A stretch of 64,000 bases of DNA from Dillenia suffruticosa (GCA_033439265.1 JAVTVX010000010.1:7688001-7752000), one strand, 5' to 3'; shown: positions 22,081 to 33,039, counted from the stretch's first letter. Numbers and translations: made by a program. The notes: generated by a model from the letters alone, not told the origin.

Positions 22081-24799
22081 TATAACACCGATACTACGGT
22101 ATCCGTACTATTGTTCTTTTGTTCATGAATTTAATAAAAATATTTCTCAGTTATATATATATAGAGAAATTTTTATTTATTTTGATTTTTGATTTTTGGG
22201 ATATTTAATTGAATTTTTGGTATATTTTAAATTTTTACCGTATCCCCGAATTTTAGTGTGAAATGAATATATATCTATAAAAGGGGAGAGGAGTGCTGCG
22301 TTTTGAGCCAAAACGCAGCATACCCAAATTAGATTAGGGCTTTTAGCCCTAATCTCTGTCCCTCTTTCTCTCTCTTCCTCTTTCTCTTTCTCTCCGCCTC
22401 TTCCCCTTCCCGCGACTTGCCGCTCTCTCTCCGCTACCCTCCACCAATCTCTATCTCTTCGCTGCTCCATCTCCCCGAGAGCGCACCGCAATGTGATCTT
22501 CCCCAAGAGCACACTCAACGCGATCTTCCCCGCACGAGCGCACCGTAGCGCAAGCTTCCTAGCGTGAGCTTCCTCGCGTGACCGCGCAACCTTCCTTGAG
22601 CAAGCGCGCGGCCTTCCACGAGCGCGCGACCGCAGTCTTGCTCATGAGCACTTCTGCGCACGAGCACGCGACTGCAGTCCTGCTCGCGAGCGTTTCTGCG
22701 CACGAGCGCGCTCCAGCCCATTGCGGCTCGCAAAGCCTATTGCGACCCGCAAACCCATTAGCTTGCTGACCCGCGAGCCTACGAACCTCTGCGCAGGTAG
22801 CTGACTTAGGGTTTTGATCCAAATCTAAGTGTCTATGACCTAACTAATAAATCTTGTCTTGATAGGGAGCATTGCAGATTTTGGAGTGGTCGAGGAGACA
22901 TTCGGACGAAGGTCTGCGCTCCAAGAAAACCTTAGGTGAGAGAAATGTGATCTCTTCAACATTTGAAATAAATTTTATCAAATTTTGGTTTCAATACCTT
23001 TAAAATGACATATAGTTTGAAGAAATCGGAGGAGAGTTGAAAAGTGTATGATTTTTCAAAAATTTTTTTAACTTGTAGGAAAGTTATGTATTTTAGACTT
23101 GTTTTCGATTTTGAACGCTTTTAGCTTTGAATTTAGCATGATTTTGATTTGGTTATTTACTTATAAATGGAATGAAATTGATGATACTAGTGTATATTTA
23201 TAAATTGAAGAATTAAAATTTATACAAACTTAGGGAAGATAATAAAACTTAAGAATAATTGGAAATTTGATAACAATTGTGATAATCTGATTAGTTTGAC
23301 TTTCTTGGAGATTCGAGGAGTCGATTTGATTTGATTTTGGAAATAGGGAGTGACTACCCTCCCTAAAAAGTGAGTGGTACCCTAATCTCTTGCATGAAAT
23401 AATGAAATCTGGTTTTATCGTGTTTTCAATAAAATATGCTTTTGGTATGCATTGTCTCGATCTATGGAATTGAAATTCAAATCTGTTTTGTGATTATTGG
23501 AGTGTCGTACCTATGTTTTCTACAATTATACATCCATGTTTGAAATGAAATGAAATTGTGCCATGATTTGAGAAATGGAATGTTTTCTATTCTACTATTG
23601 TATTGGTTTGCTAAATTTAAATGATTTCGATGAAATATATTAGCACATGAATTTGAATTGTTTTGAGAATATGATGAGATGATTTGGCTATGTAAGTTGG
23701 ATGCCTATTAGCTTGAGATAAAATGATAATATGATATTATTTGATTGATTCCGTAGCTACGAAGGGTGTTTGTAGAGGAACAGGTTGCCGGATATGCTTC
23801 TGCAGGACGGATACACTTCTGCAGGAGGTATCCACAAACGTCAGTTTATATGACTATAGACATGTCGGGGTAGAGAGCTATTTTTGAAAACTCTTTGCAT
23901 AATAAAACCTTCGATGTGTCTGTTCTTGGTCATGGTTAACATTTGTCAAGATCCTTTCGGCTTGCTCTATAATCTACTTGATTTTAAATGGATGCATATA
24001 TGTATGTTATCGTATGAATAATTAAATGAGTTCATTTTAGCGAATATATCATGATTTACTGTAAAATTTGAATTATTTATTATGAATGATATTATTTGAC
24101 ACTCAAATGTTTACCTACATTATTAGTATTTGAGATTAATACCCTCACTCATTGGGTATCTTTCTTGATATTCACCCCTCTTCTTTCCCTCCTTAGACAG
24201 AATTATTATGCTAGAGCGACATTTCGGGCTTTAGAGGATTTGGTAGCTCATTGGCGGATTTGGGTGTTTTTCGATGGTGAGATTTAAATTAAGTTGAGAT
24301 ATAAGCTCTGCACTTTATTTTCGACTCTGTGAGGTCTTAACCTTGAGATCCGTAGTTGATCATGTATTTATTATGGGATTGACTATATAATTTATGTACA
24401 TTTATTTGCGAAACTCTCATATTTTATTTGTATTGAGGCAAATTATAGTGTTTGAATGTTAATTTGGGAAAATTGATTGTAACTTTTATCAAACTTAGAC
24501 CCGCTCAGTGTGGCGGCTGCTCATGTTCTAGTTGGGCATGACAGTAGAGGTCTGTGGTTAGGATTGTTGATAATTTACTTAGTCTGGCGTTGTTTTGGAT
24601 ATCTACTGTGATTGGTGGGTTGTTGTGAGGTCGGGATGACCATTTTATTTTATTCACAGAACAATTTTAAATTACACATGTTTATTTGTACATGGGAGAC
24701 TTTTGATTTATGGGGAGGTTTTATCCGATTTTTTATAAAAATACAGTCGGTATTCAGGGCAACGGGCAGCTGTTCACGACTCCGGTTCGGGGCGTGACA
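22081..24799 (+). repeat. 3' LTR of the Gypsy element
   Basis: It is 2,719 bp, starts TATAACACCGATACTACGG after a purine-rich 'TTAGGGAGTTAGAAAA' stretch, and ends GGGGCGTGACA. It is collinear with the 5' LTR and about 5 percent different in the stretch compared. Confidence 0.92.
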
Positions 24800-24935
24800 A
24801 GTTTCATGATTTATGTTACAATTTTTTTTTATTTTCCTTCATATATATATATATATATATATATCTAATCAAGATTATATGTGCATGTATTATATTGTTA
24901 TTGTAAATTTATTTTAATTTTTCTCATGACAATAC

Positions 24936-25411
24936 AGGAGAACTATGATGAGCTATCACGCAGAAGTTCGAGTGCTGGTGATAATATTGGCGGATCTGAG
25001 CCATCTGTTGATAACATGAAAACATGGTTCGAGGTGACTGGTGGACCAAAAGGGGGTAGAGTAGTTGGGCTAGGTTCTTTGAGTAGAACTTACAAAATTG
25101 CTGGCTCATCTTCTTCCACCCTACCGGTAGTCAGAGTAGAAATAAATCAATTGAATCAAGAGGTGAGCCATTTGAAGGAGTTACTACTGTAAAGAGATCA
25201 GAAATTCAATGAATTTCAAGCAAAGCATACACAAGAAATGAACGAGTTCCGTACGCAACAAATGTTAATCATGCAACATTTTCAGTTAATCTTTGCTCTA
25301 AGTCAGATTCCCCAATCTATTTCTCCTCCTGATAATGCTCGCGATAGTGATGAAGGTGATGATTTCTTTGATGATGATTATGATGATGATGACGGTGGAT
25401 GTCATACTTGA
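24936..25411 (+). pseudogene. Transposase_24 gene, 3' exon (after the Gypsy insertion)
   Basis: This continues the CACTA TnpA-like gene. It reads ENYDELSRRSSSAGDNIGGS, then WFEVTGGPKGGRVVGLGSLS, a typical Ptta-family segment. A coiled-coil stretch follows (VEINQLNQEVSHLKELLL). One in-frame TAA (25,190-25,192) sits where relatives would carry Gln. The same frame then runs on to a natural-looking stop at 25,409-25,411, ending in an acidic Asp-rich tail (DDFFDDDYDDDDGGCHT). The exon starts after an AG preceded by a pyrimidine-rich run at about 24,910-24,938. The Gypsy insertion (AGTTT duplication) appears to lie in the intron between this exon and the one at 13,501. Confidence 0.82.
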
Positions 25412-25689
25412 AATTGAGTACTGTTATTTGACTGTTATATTTTGATACTCATTACATTTATTTTTTTGGTTATATATGGTTATTGATATTTTAACATTTA
25501 GACTTGATATTGCTTTTATCTTTAATATTACTATTATGATTTCTTGTTAAATTTTTAGCTTATTGATATTATTGAATAGTTAGTTATCTTAATGAGTATA
25601 GATGGATGAAATTTGAGATAAAAAAAAGATTTGGATGATTAATTGTTGATGGAGTTGGATGAACAGGTATAAATACAGGTTATATAGGG

Positions 25690-26605
25690 AAAAAAGGTCC
25701 AAATATGCCAATAAAATTTATATTTGTCACAAAATACATATTCGTTGCAAAATTTGTTCATGAAAACTATGCACGTCGCAAATTTTGTTGCTAAAATTGA
25801 ATTGTAAATTTTGATTAGCGACGAATTTTGTAACGAAAAACAATCGTCGCAAATTTGTGATAAAATCTGCGACGAATTTTTTTTCGTTCCTAATTCGCTA
25901 CGAATTGCATTTCGTTGCAAAAATTCCGACGAAAAAATCTATTAATCACAAATTTGCGACGAAAATAAGATTCATGGCAAATATGCGACAAAAATATTTC
26001 GTGGCAAATTTGTGACGAATAACTTATTCGTTGCAAAATTTGTAACAAAATTATTTAGTCGCAAAATTTGCGACAAAAATGTTATTAGTCGCAAATTTGC
26101 AGCAAATAAATTTTTCGTCGCAAATTTTACAACGAAAATTTTATTTGTTGCAAATTTGCGACGAAAATATTATTTTTCGTAAATTTGCGATGAAAATATT
26201 ATTTTTCATAAATTTGCGATGAATAACATTTTTGTTGTTAATAAGTAGTCGCAAAAATTTTCAACAAATGTTTTTTGTTTGTGACAAATGTAGCAACGAA
26301 AATTTTATTTGTTACAAATTTGCGATAAAAATTTTATTGGTTGCAAATTTATGATAAAAATTTTATTTGTTGCAAATTTGTTACAAATAAAATTTTCGTT
26401 GCTAAATTAGTCATAATTTTCAATGAATTTTGTAATAAAAAAATATTTGTTGGAAAATTTTGTGACGAATAATTAATTTTTCGTCCCAAATTTTGTGACT
26501 GCTTATTAGCAACGAAAAATTTTTTTTTGCAAAATTCATCAGAAATTTGTTTTGGGACGAATTTTTCTTACAAATTTGTCACAAATTTTGTCGCAAAATG
26601 ATATT
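25690..26605. repeat. CACTA right subterminal repeat array
   Basis: About 45-50 degenerate copies of a 15-20-bp unit built on GCAAATTTGCGACGAAAAT occur, mostly in alternating orientation. It mirrors the left array. The array runs to within about 15 bp of the right terminal inverted repeat. Confidence 0.85.
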
Positions 26606-26621
26606 TTTTTTTGTAGTGAAA

Positions 26622-27364
26622 CGACTTAAAGAAAGTACAAAATTTAAATTTCGTCAAATATCTGACATGTAAAGAATATCACGCAAACAAAATGTGTGGC
26701 TACTACACAACTCCAATATTTTACAAGTGTCTATTTCCATGACATTCATAAATGCACACTCCCGATGTATATCTTTCTCACGTCATCATTCAAGTGATAG
26801 AATTCCACAAATGTGCTTCTATCATGATCTATATGGTTTGTGACTCTTGAGTTTACAATCCTCAAGCGAAATGAATCGGTAAGCATCACCATTGATGAGA
26901 CAAAAGATAAACCATATACGAAGGAAACATCATATACTTTTTGCTTCTTACACTCACGAGTGAAATGATTAAACTTCTCACAAGCATTGTACTTCACTTT
27001 GGTCTTATCCATTAGTTTCCTCTTGCATTTCTATACCTTGTTCCTGGGGTTTTAAGATAAGCGTTTCTTGCATTTTTCTCAGTTCTTCCTACAAGCCTCT
27101 TCCATTGCATTTAGAACCGCAAGAATTTTTGCTTGACTTTGCTACGTAGGCATGACCCGAGAGAGAGCATGTAGCCCCTTGACGTTCCTCCTTCAACTCA
27201 TAATGATAACTCACATCAGTGAAAGTATGAATACTATCATCATTTGTAAGGTATATCTCTATGGTTTTCCATAAATCTAGGAAGGACTGAATCACTCCTA
27301 GGACTTTGAGCTCATCTAACATTGGCTTGTTTGCATTTTTAAGTGAAACAATCACACAAGACAT
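26622..27364 (-). pseudogene. Copia A gag (fossil)
   Basis: The minus-strand frame at 27,089-27,364 matches the Copia gag (UBN2) mid-region (VIVSLKNANKPMLDELKVLG and a coiled part). The frame at 26,746-27,012 has a CCHC-like knuckle (KYNACEKFNHFTRECKKQK) followed by the protease-side linker. Bases 26,640-27,360 are collinear with 44,210-44,860 of Copia B. This part is broken. Confidence 0.72.
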
Positions 27365-28043
27365 TTACATCAAATACTACTTCATGGTATGATTTGGACA
27401 CTTCTTATAAATTATAAACTTATAAGTGAATATCCTTACTTTTGGGGCCGAAATAGCTTCAAAATGCTACTTAAAAATGAGCCACATTTTTTTAGTCGTT
27501 GGGTATATTCATATACCAGGATCAGTTAATCAATCATGCAACTAATAATCATGGGCCTAACTTAGCTGTCCTTTTTCTAAGTGTGAAAGACACCTTGATC
27601 CTGTCTTCCCTACGTTGTGGTAGCCTTTCCAAGATTCACCATTTTATGCATCAGGATTTCTGTGAACGAAGATAAATTGAATTTTTTGGTACCAAATATC
27701 ATAATTATTACCGTTTAACTTGTCCCTCTTATTCAAATCAGTATTAATATTTTTCGATGCAGCAATCTTTTTTTGGTATGTATAAAATGACATGAGTGAC
27801 TTAACTTATACTTATTAATTATCTCAATAACTTTATACATTTTTCGAATCAACAAATATAAAACAATTTAATATAAAATTCAAAATCAAACAAATGAATT
27901 AAATCTATTTACTACCATTCTAATTCCATACCTCATTATCTTGTATTTAAACTCAATATACAAATACCCACATAAAAAAAATATACTAATTATAAGGTTG
28001 AAAGTCTCAACTCAACCACCGTACTCTCACCGGGACAAAGTCT

Positions 28044-28083
<40 letters not shown>

Positions 28084-28914
28084 ACAATTTTCACAATCAT
28101 TTCTATGCATGAACGATGACAATGTCATAAATTTTAAAGAACCTTTATAAATAATTCCTGTTGTTTTCTTAACAAAACATAATGTTGTACCTTAGTGGTT
28201 AAGGACACCTATGATTCCACCCCAGTTCTCGAAACCAGACATGAATTTCCCTTCTAATTTATCTAGCAGATGTCTTCTCCCGCGGGTCCGCATCCAACAT
28301 GCATCGGGTCGGGTCGGGTCGGGTCAGACAGGGAGGGGGGTACGTGGGTCTGGGTCGAGGTCAGGTTCTTCTTTATCCAATTGGGTCAACCCAACCCGAT
28401 TACAAAAAACTCATTTCTGTACCATTTTTTGTCATCATTTTTTTTTTTTTGGTAATTCACCTTTTTACGATAATCTTAGGATCAATTTTTGAAAGAATCG
28501 AAATCTGTGATAAAAGACTAGTCCAAATTTGAGAATGTTTGCCAAGAAAATGGACTTTTCTGGAGACGGAAAACTCACTATGATGGGTATTGTATGTTTT
28601 AGGACGAGAGAAATTTATTTCTGTCCTCAATTTGTTGAGAAAAAGTTAATTTGGGTATGAATAAAAAATTTCTCTCTCTCGGGTCACATCGGACAATTTT
28701 CTAAAATCGAATTCCAAACACACCTAAAATTAAAATTAAAATTAAAATTATGGACATCCTCTATTCATCATGGCACTCACATGACATGATTAATTTAAGG
28801 AAAAATCCATCCTCACTAAAATCCAAGAATTCCATCATGGCAATTTTTCAGGAGATAAATAAAATTAAACATATCCAAAAATTCTAAAAATAATTATAAA
28901 CAAACCCTACTCAT
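27365..28914. other. Copia A gag N-terminus and leader, AT-rich
   Basis: Bases 27,365-27,800 continue the gag N-terminal region on the minus strand in broken form. Bases 27,800-28,914 are leader, collinear with 45,250-46,317 of Copia B. The leader holds a (TA)n run (28,046-28,081), a GGGTC pentanucleotide run (about 28,303-28,327) and a tRNA-like A-box text TACCTTAGTGGTTAAGG (28,188-28,204). No gene is seen. Confidence 0.55.
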
Positions 28915-29224
28915 GCTTTGTACCGATGCTGGGTTTATAATACGGAATTAAAAAAATATATCTCAAATCACGGTGGATTTCTTCTTAAATTTCCCAGATC
29001 AATCAAAGTATTAATTACAAATTCGAACCAATACTATATTTTTCGTGACATTACGCCCTCCGTACCCATATTCAAATGACCTGAGACTCTTCTTGCCTCT
29101 CTCTCTTTTTTTCTTTATTAGGAAAAAATTAAAGAAGCGGGGGATAGTTAATATCTCTTAATCGTTCCTCCAAACATTTCTATTAATTTAAATTCAAAAT
29201 GCTTTTATTGGCATAACCACCTTC
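28915..29224 (-). repeat. Copia A primer site and high-coordinate LTR piece
   Basis: GCTTTGTACCGA (28,915-28,926) is a decayed complement of the TGGTATCAGAGC primer site. The LTR starts directly after it at TGCTGGGTTTATAATA (28,927) and aligns with 462 and 39,905. LTR similarity stops at ATAACCACCTTC (29,224), where PG-flank DNA begins. Copia B stops at exactly the same word (52,752). Confidence 0.7.
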
Positions 29225-29842
29225 TGGAGATATTTTGGGAGTGGGGTGATGAGTAGTTTTAAAATGCAAAATCAAACAATTGACTCTTGTAATTCTCTTA
29301 AAGTTTTGTTTCATGTTGCATTTTTAAAACCCAATTTATCATCTCTCTTTGTTTGACACAAAATTGAATTTGGAAATCAACCTACCAATCTATTTCTAAT
29401 ACTATTATTTCTGAAAGTGGCATCATATACATAGTTAAGGATCAATGTTTACACCAAGCAAGCAGCAGGTTTCCTTTCAAAAGACCCATCTTTGGAGCTT
29501 TAGCTAAGGATCAATGTTTACTCCAAGCAAGCAGCAGGTTTCCTTTCAAAAGACCCATCTTTGTAGCTTCTTTTCACTATCTGTGGCTTCGGATTCACAC
29601 CATTCAGCTTTCTATTGTAGCTCCCTCGAAACTTCTCGCATTTTCTTCCTTTTTCTCCTTTTTTCCTTTCCTCTAGATTTTCTGCAATAACTTTGAAGAT
29701 AAAAACTTGCCCCATGTTTTTTAACACTACTATTGTCAAATCCAAACAAAAGAAGAGAATTGCGATAAATTAACGATCAACGTAAAATTTTTATCAACAA
29801 TAAAACAAAATAAAAAAGGATTCTAAAATTTGAGATTAACGT
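29225..29842. other. PG unit 2, downstream flank
   Basis: It is collinear with 52,753-53,300 downstream of the intact PG gene (GGAGATATTTTGG..., GCAGGTTTCCTTTCAAAAGA, TGTGGCTTCGGATTCACACC). A 69-bp tandem duplication is present: AAGGATCAATGTTTAC...CTTTGNAGCTT at 29,437 and again at 29,506. A 75-aa minus-strand frame (29,518-29,745) overlaps the conserved block but is not open in the other copy, so I do not call it a gene. Confidence 0.55.
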
Positions 29843-30131
29843 TCAACTTAACCTTGGGCAGTGCTTTTGGATTGTACTTGTGATCTGGGTGTGAGTTGTA
29901 TGCACCAGACATCCGGTACACACATACTTCATTGTCTTCGCTACCATGCCTTTCACAAAGATGTCTTTAACATACGTGCTGCGTCCTGGGGCTGTTTTGT
30001 TTCGGACACCTGATTGGGAATCTGTGGTGGCTATGTCCTCGGCTCTGACATCGGAAATTCCACCTGACATTTCACTGCCCAGAGCAATGACTACGCTGTT
30101 AGGGGAAATGCAGGTTAGTTGATCGTCTTGT
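29843..30131 (-). pseudogene. Polygalacturonase pseudogene, unit 2, exon 5 piece (3' side)
   Basis: It matches 54,150-54,430 of the intact PG (exon 5). Minus-strand translation gives MSGGISDVRAEDIATTDSQS and YVKDIFVKGMVAKTMKYV, the GH28 stretch after the catalytic box. The RIK motif is changed (VRNKTAP instead of VRIKTAP). A 2-bp gain (ACACAC where the intact gene has ACAC, near 29,920) shifts the frame. The last 300 bp or so of the coding region are missing: text beyond 29,850 matches non-coding DNA downstream of the intact gene. The piece ends at the Gypsy insertion at 30,137. It belongs with 38,092-38,213. As a host gene remnant it is clearly non-functional. Confidence 0.9.
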
Positions 30132-30136
30132 ATTCA

Positions 30137-32651
30137 TGTCACGCTCCGAATCGGGATCGTGATCGGGATCGTGAACAGTCATCCGTTATCCTGAATGTTG
30201 GCTGTATTTTTACAAAAAATCGGATAGAATCTCTCCATATTTCATAGATTTTCTAAGTACAATTTACTATGTATAAATCACAATCATCCTGTAATATAAT
30301 CAAATGACCATCCCGGCCTTTCCAAAATCAACAAATCTCACAGCCAACATCCAGATAACGCAAAGTTATAAAAATTTCCAACAACCTATCCATAGACCTC
30401 TATTGCCATGCCCATGTCAAAGGCATGGATAGCCACCAGTCGCCTCTCCTGTGATTTAAAGGAGACACTGAGCGATCCTAGAGGACACTTCTAAGACATG
30501 ACACATTCCCAAGTACTTACACAATAAACCAGAAATGCCTCAATGCCTCAATGCGATATTATGCAATGACATGTCCATATTTATACAGTTATCCCAGAAT
30601 TATATAATGGTCGTCTATTGACCTCATAATACATATACATCACCAATACAATTGCTAACTCACGAAATTGCAGCAGAAATATACAATAACTCCTCAGATC
30701 TAGATCAAATCTCCCAATAATACTGAGCATTCTAAAAGTAATGTTTCTTGTTAAATACTATCTCTGAAACAAGAAGGAAAATGAGTGGTGAGTACTCGGG
30801 GAAGAATACTCAGTAAGTGAGTGGGTCAATGCAATCGTCAAATATGGAGTGTGAAACTGGAGTGTCAAAAAACAAGTATACAAGTCATATTTCAAATCAT
30901 CAAGTTTTTCATTTCAACAATATGTCATTTGCACGCATTATCAAGTCAAATATGCATTCAAAACATTGTCATTAAAATCACAGAGCTGCCAGCCGAAAAT
31001 ATCCTAACAGAGGTCAACTGTGACCTATGACAGGCGCACCGGAGGTGTTATATGCAAGCTTATTTAAAGTGCTCTCTACCCCGGTGTTGGCGATGAATCT
31101 CGTCCAGGTGCTAAACTTGGAGAGGATATCCAAATCCAAATCCAAATCCTCCCCCTTTCGGGTTCAATCTAGTTAGTACCGTGTCGATAATCAAATCACG
31201 ACAACTCGTGGGATACCCCAGGCCTAGGCATATCCGGATGCCACCCAAGCGTCTCTCACGGTGTCCTTCGTAACTACGGAACAATACAATCCAAAGCCAT
31301 CAAGGCTAAAATCAATATCGTATAAAAAATATGCCGAAATCAGGTTTACAAACCAAATGCAACATATAACATAAAATGACACATTATACATTTCAACCAC
31401 ATGGATGCATAATTTCATAATCCAACACAGTTTTTGGACACTCCATCGGTTCACAAAAATCAATTTTAAAATCAGTCAAAACATTTCAAGCATACGACAA
31501 ATCATGCACATTCATCAAAATATTGTAAAATAGGGTTTACATATTAAACAAAAGTATTGAAATAAATTCTACTCACAGTTTTGGGGAGGATAGCGCACTC
31601 CCCAATAAAATCACAATATGTAGAGCAATGCTTCCCTCAATCGAATCACCAAAACAGCCAACTTAATCAAATCATCACGATTTGATATCAAATAAAGGCC
31701 TAGTTATGGATCTTCAATTTTTCTTTCCAACCAAAACTACCTAATTTGACAAAATTTATTCAAGAGTTAAAGAGATTTCCTTTCTCTCACCTAGGGTTTC
31801 TCGGATCTCGGATCTAGTTTTTGTTCGCCCGTCGGTTTGGGTCTAAAACCTGAATGTTCCCAAATTTGAAACAATTGTGAACAATTTAAGTCCAATTACT
31901 AAAGAAATTTGAAACCCTAGTGCGAAAATTGAACTTTGAGTCATTTACCTTCGCAGAGGCTCACAAACTGTCACAGACCGTCGTGGGCTCATGGGCCGCG
32001 GGCCGAACTGGGCCGCGGGCCTGGGGGCTTGCAGCTAGTGGCCTGTGGGCAAGCGCGCAGTGGCTAGGGCTCGCGTTCGCGAGCTGGATCGCGTGCTCGT
32101 GAGCTGGATCGAGTGCTCGCGCAGTGGGTCACACGCTGGAGAGCTTGTGCTCGTGCTGGCGCGCACTTAAGCAGTGGATCGTGCGCTAGAGCGCGCTGTG
32201 CTCGTGTTAGGGCATGCTGGGGGGCGCGCTGGCGCAGGGGAGCCCGTGCTGGGGCGTGCATGGGCGCGCTAGCGCTCGTGCAAGAGAGTGTAGAGGCACG
32301 CTTGTGCTTGGGAGAGCGCGCAGTGCTCTGCGATGTCGCGCGCTCTGGCGCTGTCGCTCGATCTGGCGTTGTCGCGCTTGCGATCGTGCAGGGATCACGC
32401 ACTAGGCTCTCGTGCTGTGGGCTGGAGTGCTCGAGCAGTCGCGTGCTCGTGCTGTGGAGCGTTGGCAGCAGATCGCGCTCGGCTGGGCTCGCGCAGCTCG
32501 TGGGAGATCGTGCTGCGCGGAGGAGGAAGGTGCTGCGGCTAGTGCACTCGCGTGAGGAGGGAGGAGCAGTGGCGGCTGGGTCGGTGGCGATGGTGGCGAG
32601 CGGCGGTGCTGGCGGCGGCTACGGGAGAGGAAGAGACGGAGTGAGAGAGAG

Positions 32652-32682
<31 letters not shown>

Positions 32683-32791
32683 GGAAAAGGAAGAAAATTA
32701 GGGCTTTAAGCCCTAATTTTAATTTTCCTTTTCTTTTTTTTTTTTTTTTTTTTTTTTTACTTTCTCTTCTTTTCTCTTCTTTTTTCTTTAT

Positions 32792-32830
<39 letters not shown>

Positions 32831-32967
32831 TTTTTACCTAATTTTCACAGATACGACAATAATTTTAATACACCAAAAATTTCATTTAAATACCCCAAAA
32901 TCAAAAATCAATATAAATAAATAAAATTTCTCGTACAAAAATACGGTATCATAGAGTCGGCATTATA
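30137..32967 (-). repeat. 3' LTR (element sense) of the minus-strand Gypsy element
   Basis: It is 2,831 bp. In plus reading: TGTCACGC start, CCTTCGTAACTACGGA palindromic box (31,265-31,280), a GC-rich tract (31,970-32,620), a GA run (32,640-32,680), a hairpin AATTAGGGCTT/AAGCCCTAATT (about 32,697-32,721), a poly-T and TA run (32,730-32,826), and an end near GGCATTATA. It carries the same landmarks, in reverse, as the plus-strand LTRs at 876 and 13,839. Confidence 0.9.
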
Positions 32968-33039
32968 TTTTCTAACCCCTAAAATCAAGTTTCGTCCTCG
33001 AAACTAAAAGAAACTATACAGAGAAAAGTTGGGGGTGTT

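Larger units (their letters stand above)
13839..24799 (+). mobile_element. Tekay/Del-like Ty3/Gypsy element inserted in the CACTA transposon
   Basis: This is a 10,961-bp LTR retrotransposon bounded by a perfect 5-bp target duplication AGTTT (13,834-13,838 and 24,800-24,804). It has a 5' LTR (13,839-16,757), a methionine-tRNA primer site (16,765-16,776), gag, protease, reverse transcriptase, RNase H and integrase in Gypsy order, and a 3' LTR (22,081-24,799). All parts are present, but the coding region is broken in many places, so it is a fossil. In a hand-aligned stretch of about 310 bp (14,674-14,985 against 22,806-23,118) I count about 17 substitutions, roughly 5 percent. With commonly used plant rates this suggests an age of the order of two million years. 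The gag start (MPPRRGRRG) and long LTRs fit the Tekay/Del chromovirus lineage. A chromodomain was not clearly seen. Confidence 0.93.
9519..26618 (+). mobile_element. CACTA (En/Spm) DNA transposon, interrupted by a Gypsy element
   Basis: The left end is CATTACAAAAAAACAAG (9,519) and the right end is TTTTTTTTGTAGTG (to 26,618), so the terminal inverted repeat is CAYTACAAAAAAA. AAA flanks both sides (9,516-9,518 and 26,619-26,621), the expected 3-bp target duplication. Long arrays of subterminal repeats lie at both ends. Inside are remnants of the two usual CACTA genes: the C-terminal part of the TNP2-type transposase gene (DUF4218 and DUF4216) and a Transposase_24 (Ptta/En/Spm) gene. Without the 10.96-kb Gypsy insertion the element would be about 6.1 kb. 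The TNP2 catalytic domain itself is absent, so this copy cannot be autonomous. The host site is the minus-strand Copia A. Confidence 0.88.
462..29224 (-). mobile_element. Ty1/Copia fossil, copy A (broken, heavily nested)
   Basis: This is a Ty1/Copia element on the minus strand, seen as scattered parts. They are a low-coordinate LTR (462-875 continuing at 3,283), integrase and pre-integrase pieces (8,410-9,518), gag with a CCHC-type zinc knuckle (26,746-27,364), a long leader, a primer-binding-site match (28,915-28,926) and the high-coordinate LTR from 28,927. The order fits a minus-strand Copia element. It is broken by several insertions and missing parts. Copy B (39,905-52,752) is a close relative with the same leader and the same junction to PG-flank DNA. 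The whole nest is old, because it hosts three later layers of insertion. Confidence 0.75.

Noticed and set aside
25690-26605. Regularly spaced repeats as a CRISPR-like array
   Set aside because: Units are degenerate, occur in both orientations, have no constant spacers, and sit at the end of a CACTA transposon in a plant genome.
28046-28081. TA-rich run as a promoter
   Set aside because: A simple (TA)n microsatellite in a Copia leader. Other TA runs occur throughout without genes nearby.
29843-30070. 75-aa frame as a small independent gene
   Set aside because: It is an internal slice of polygalacturonase exon 5, frame-shifted and cut by an LTR element.
32113-32709. 198-aa plus-strand frame and its neighbours as genes
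   Set aside because: Same GC-rich LTR tract, in the other LTR orientation. The translated text is low complexity and the GA run forms RERERERE.
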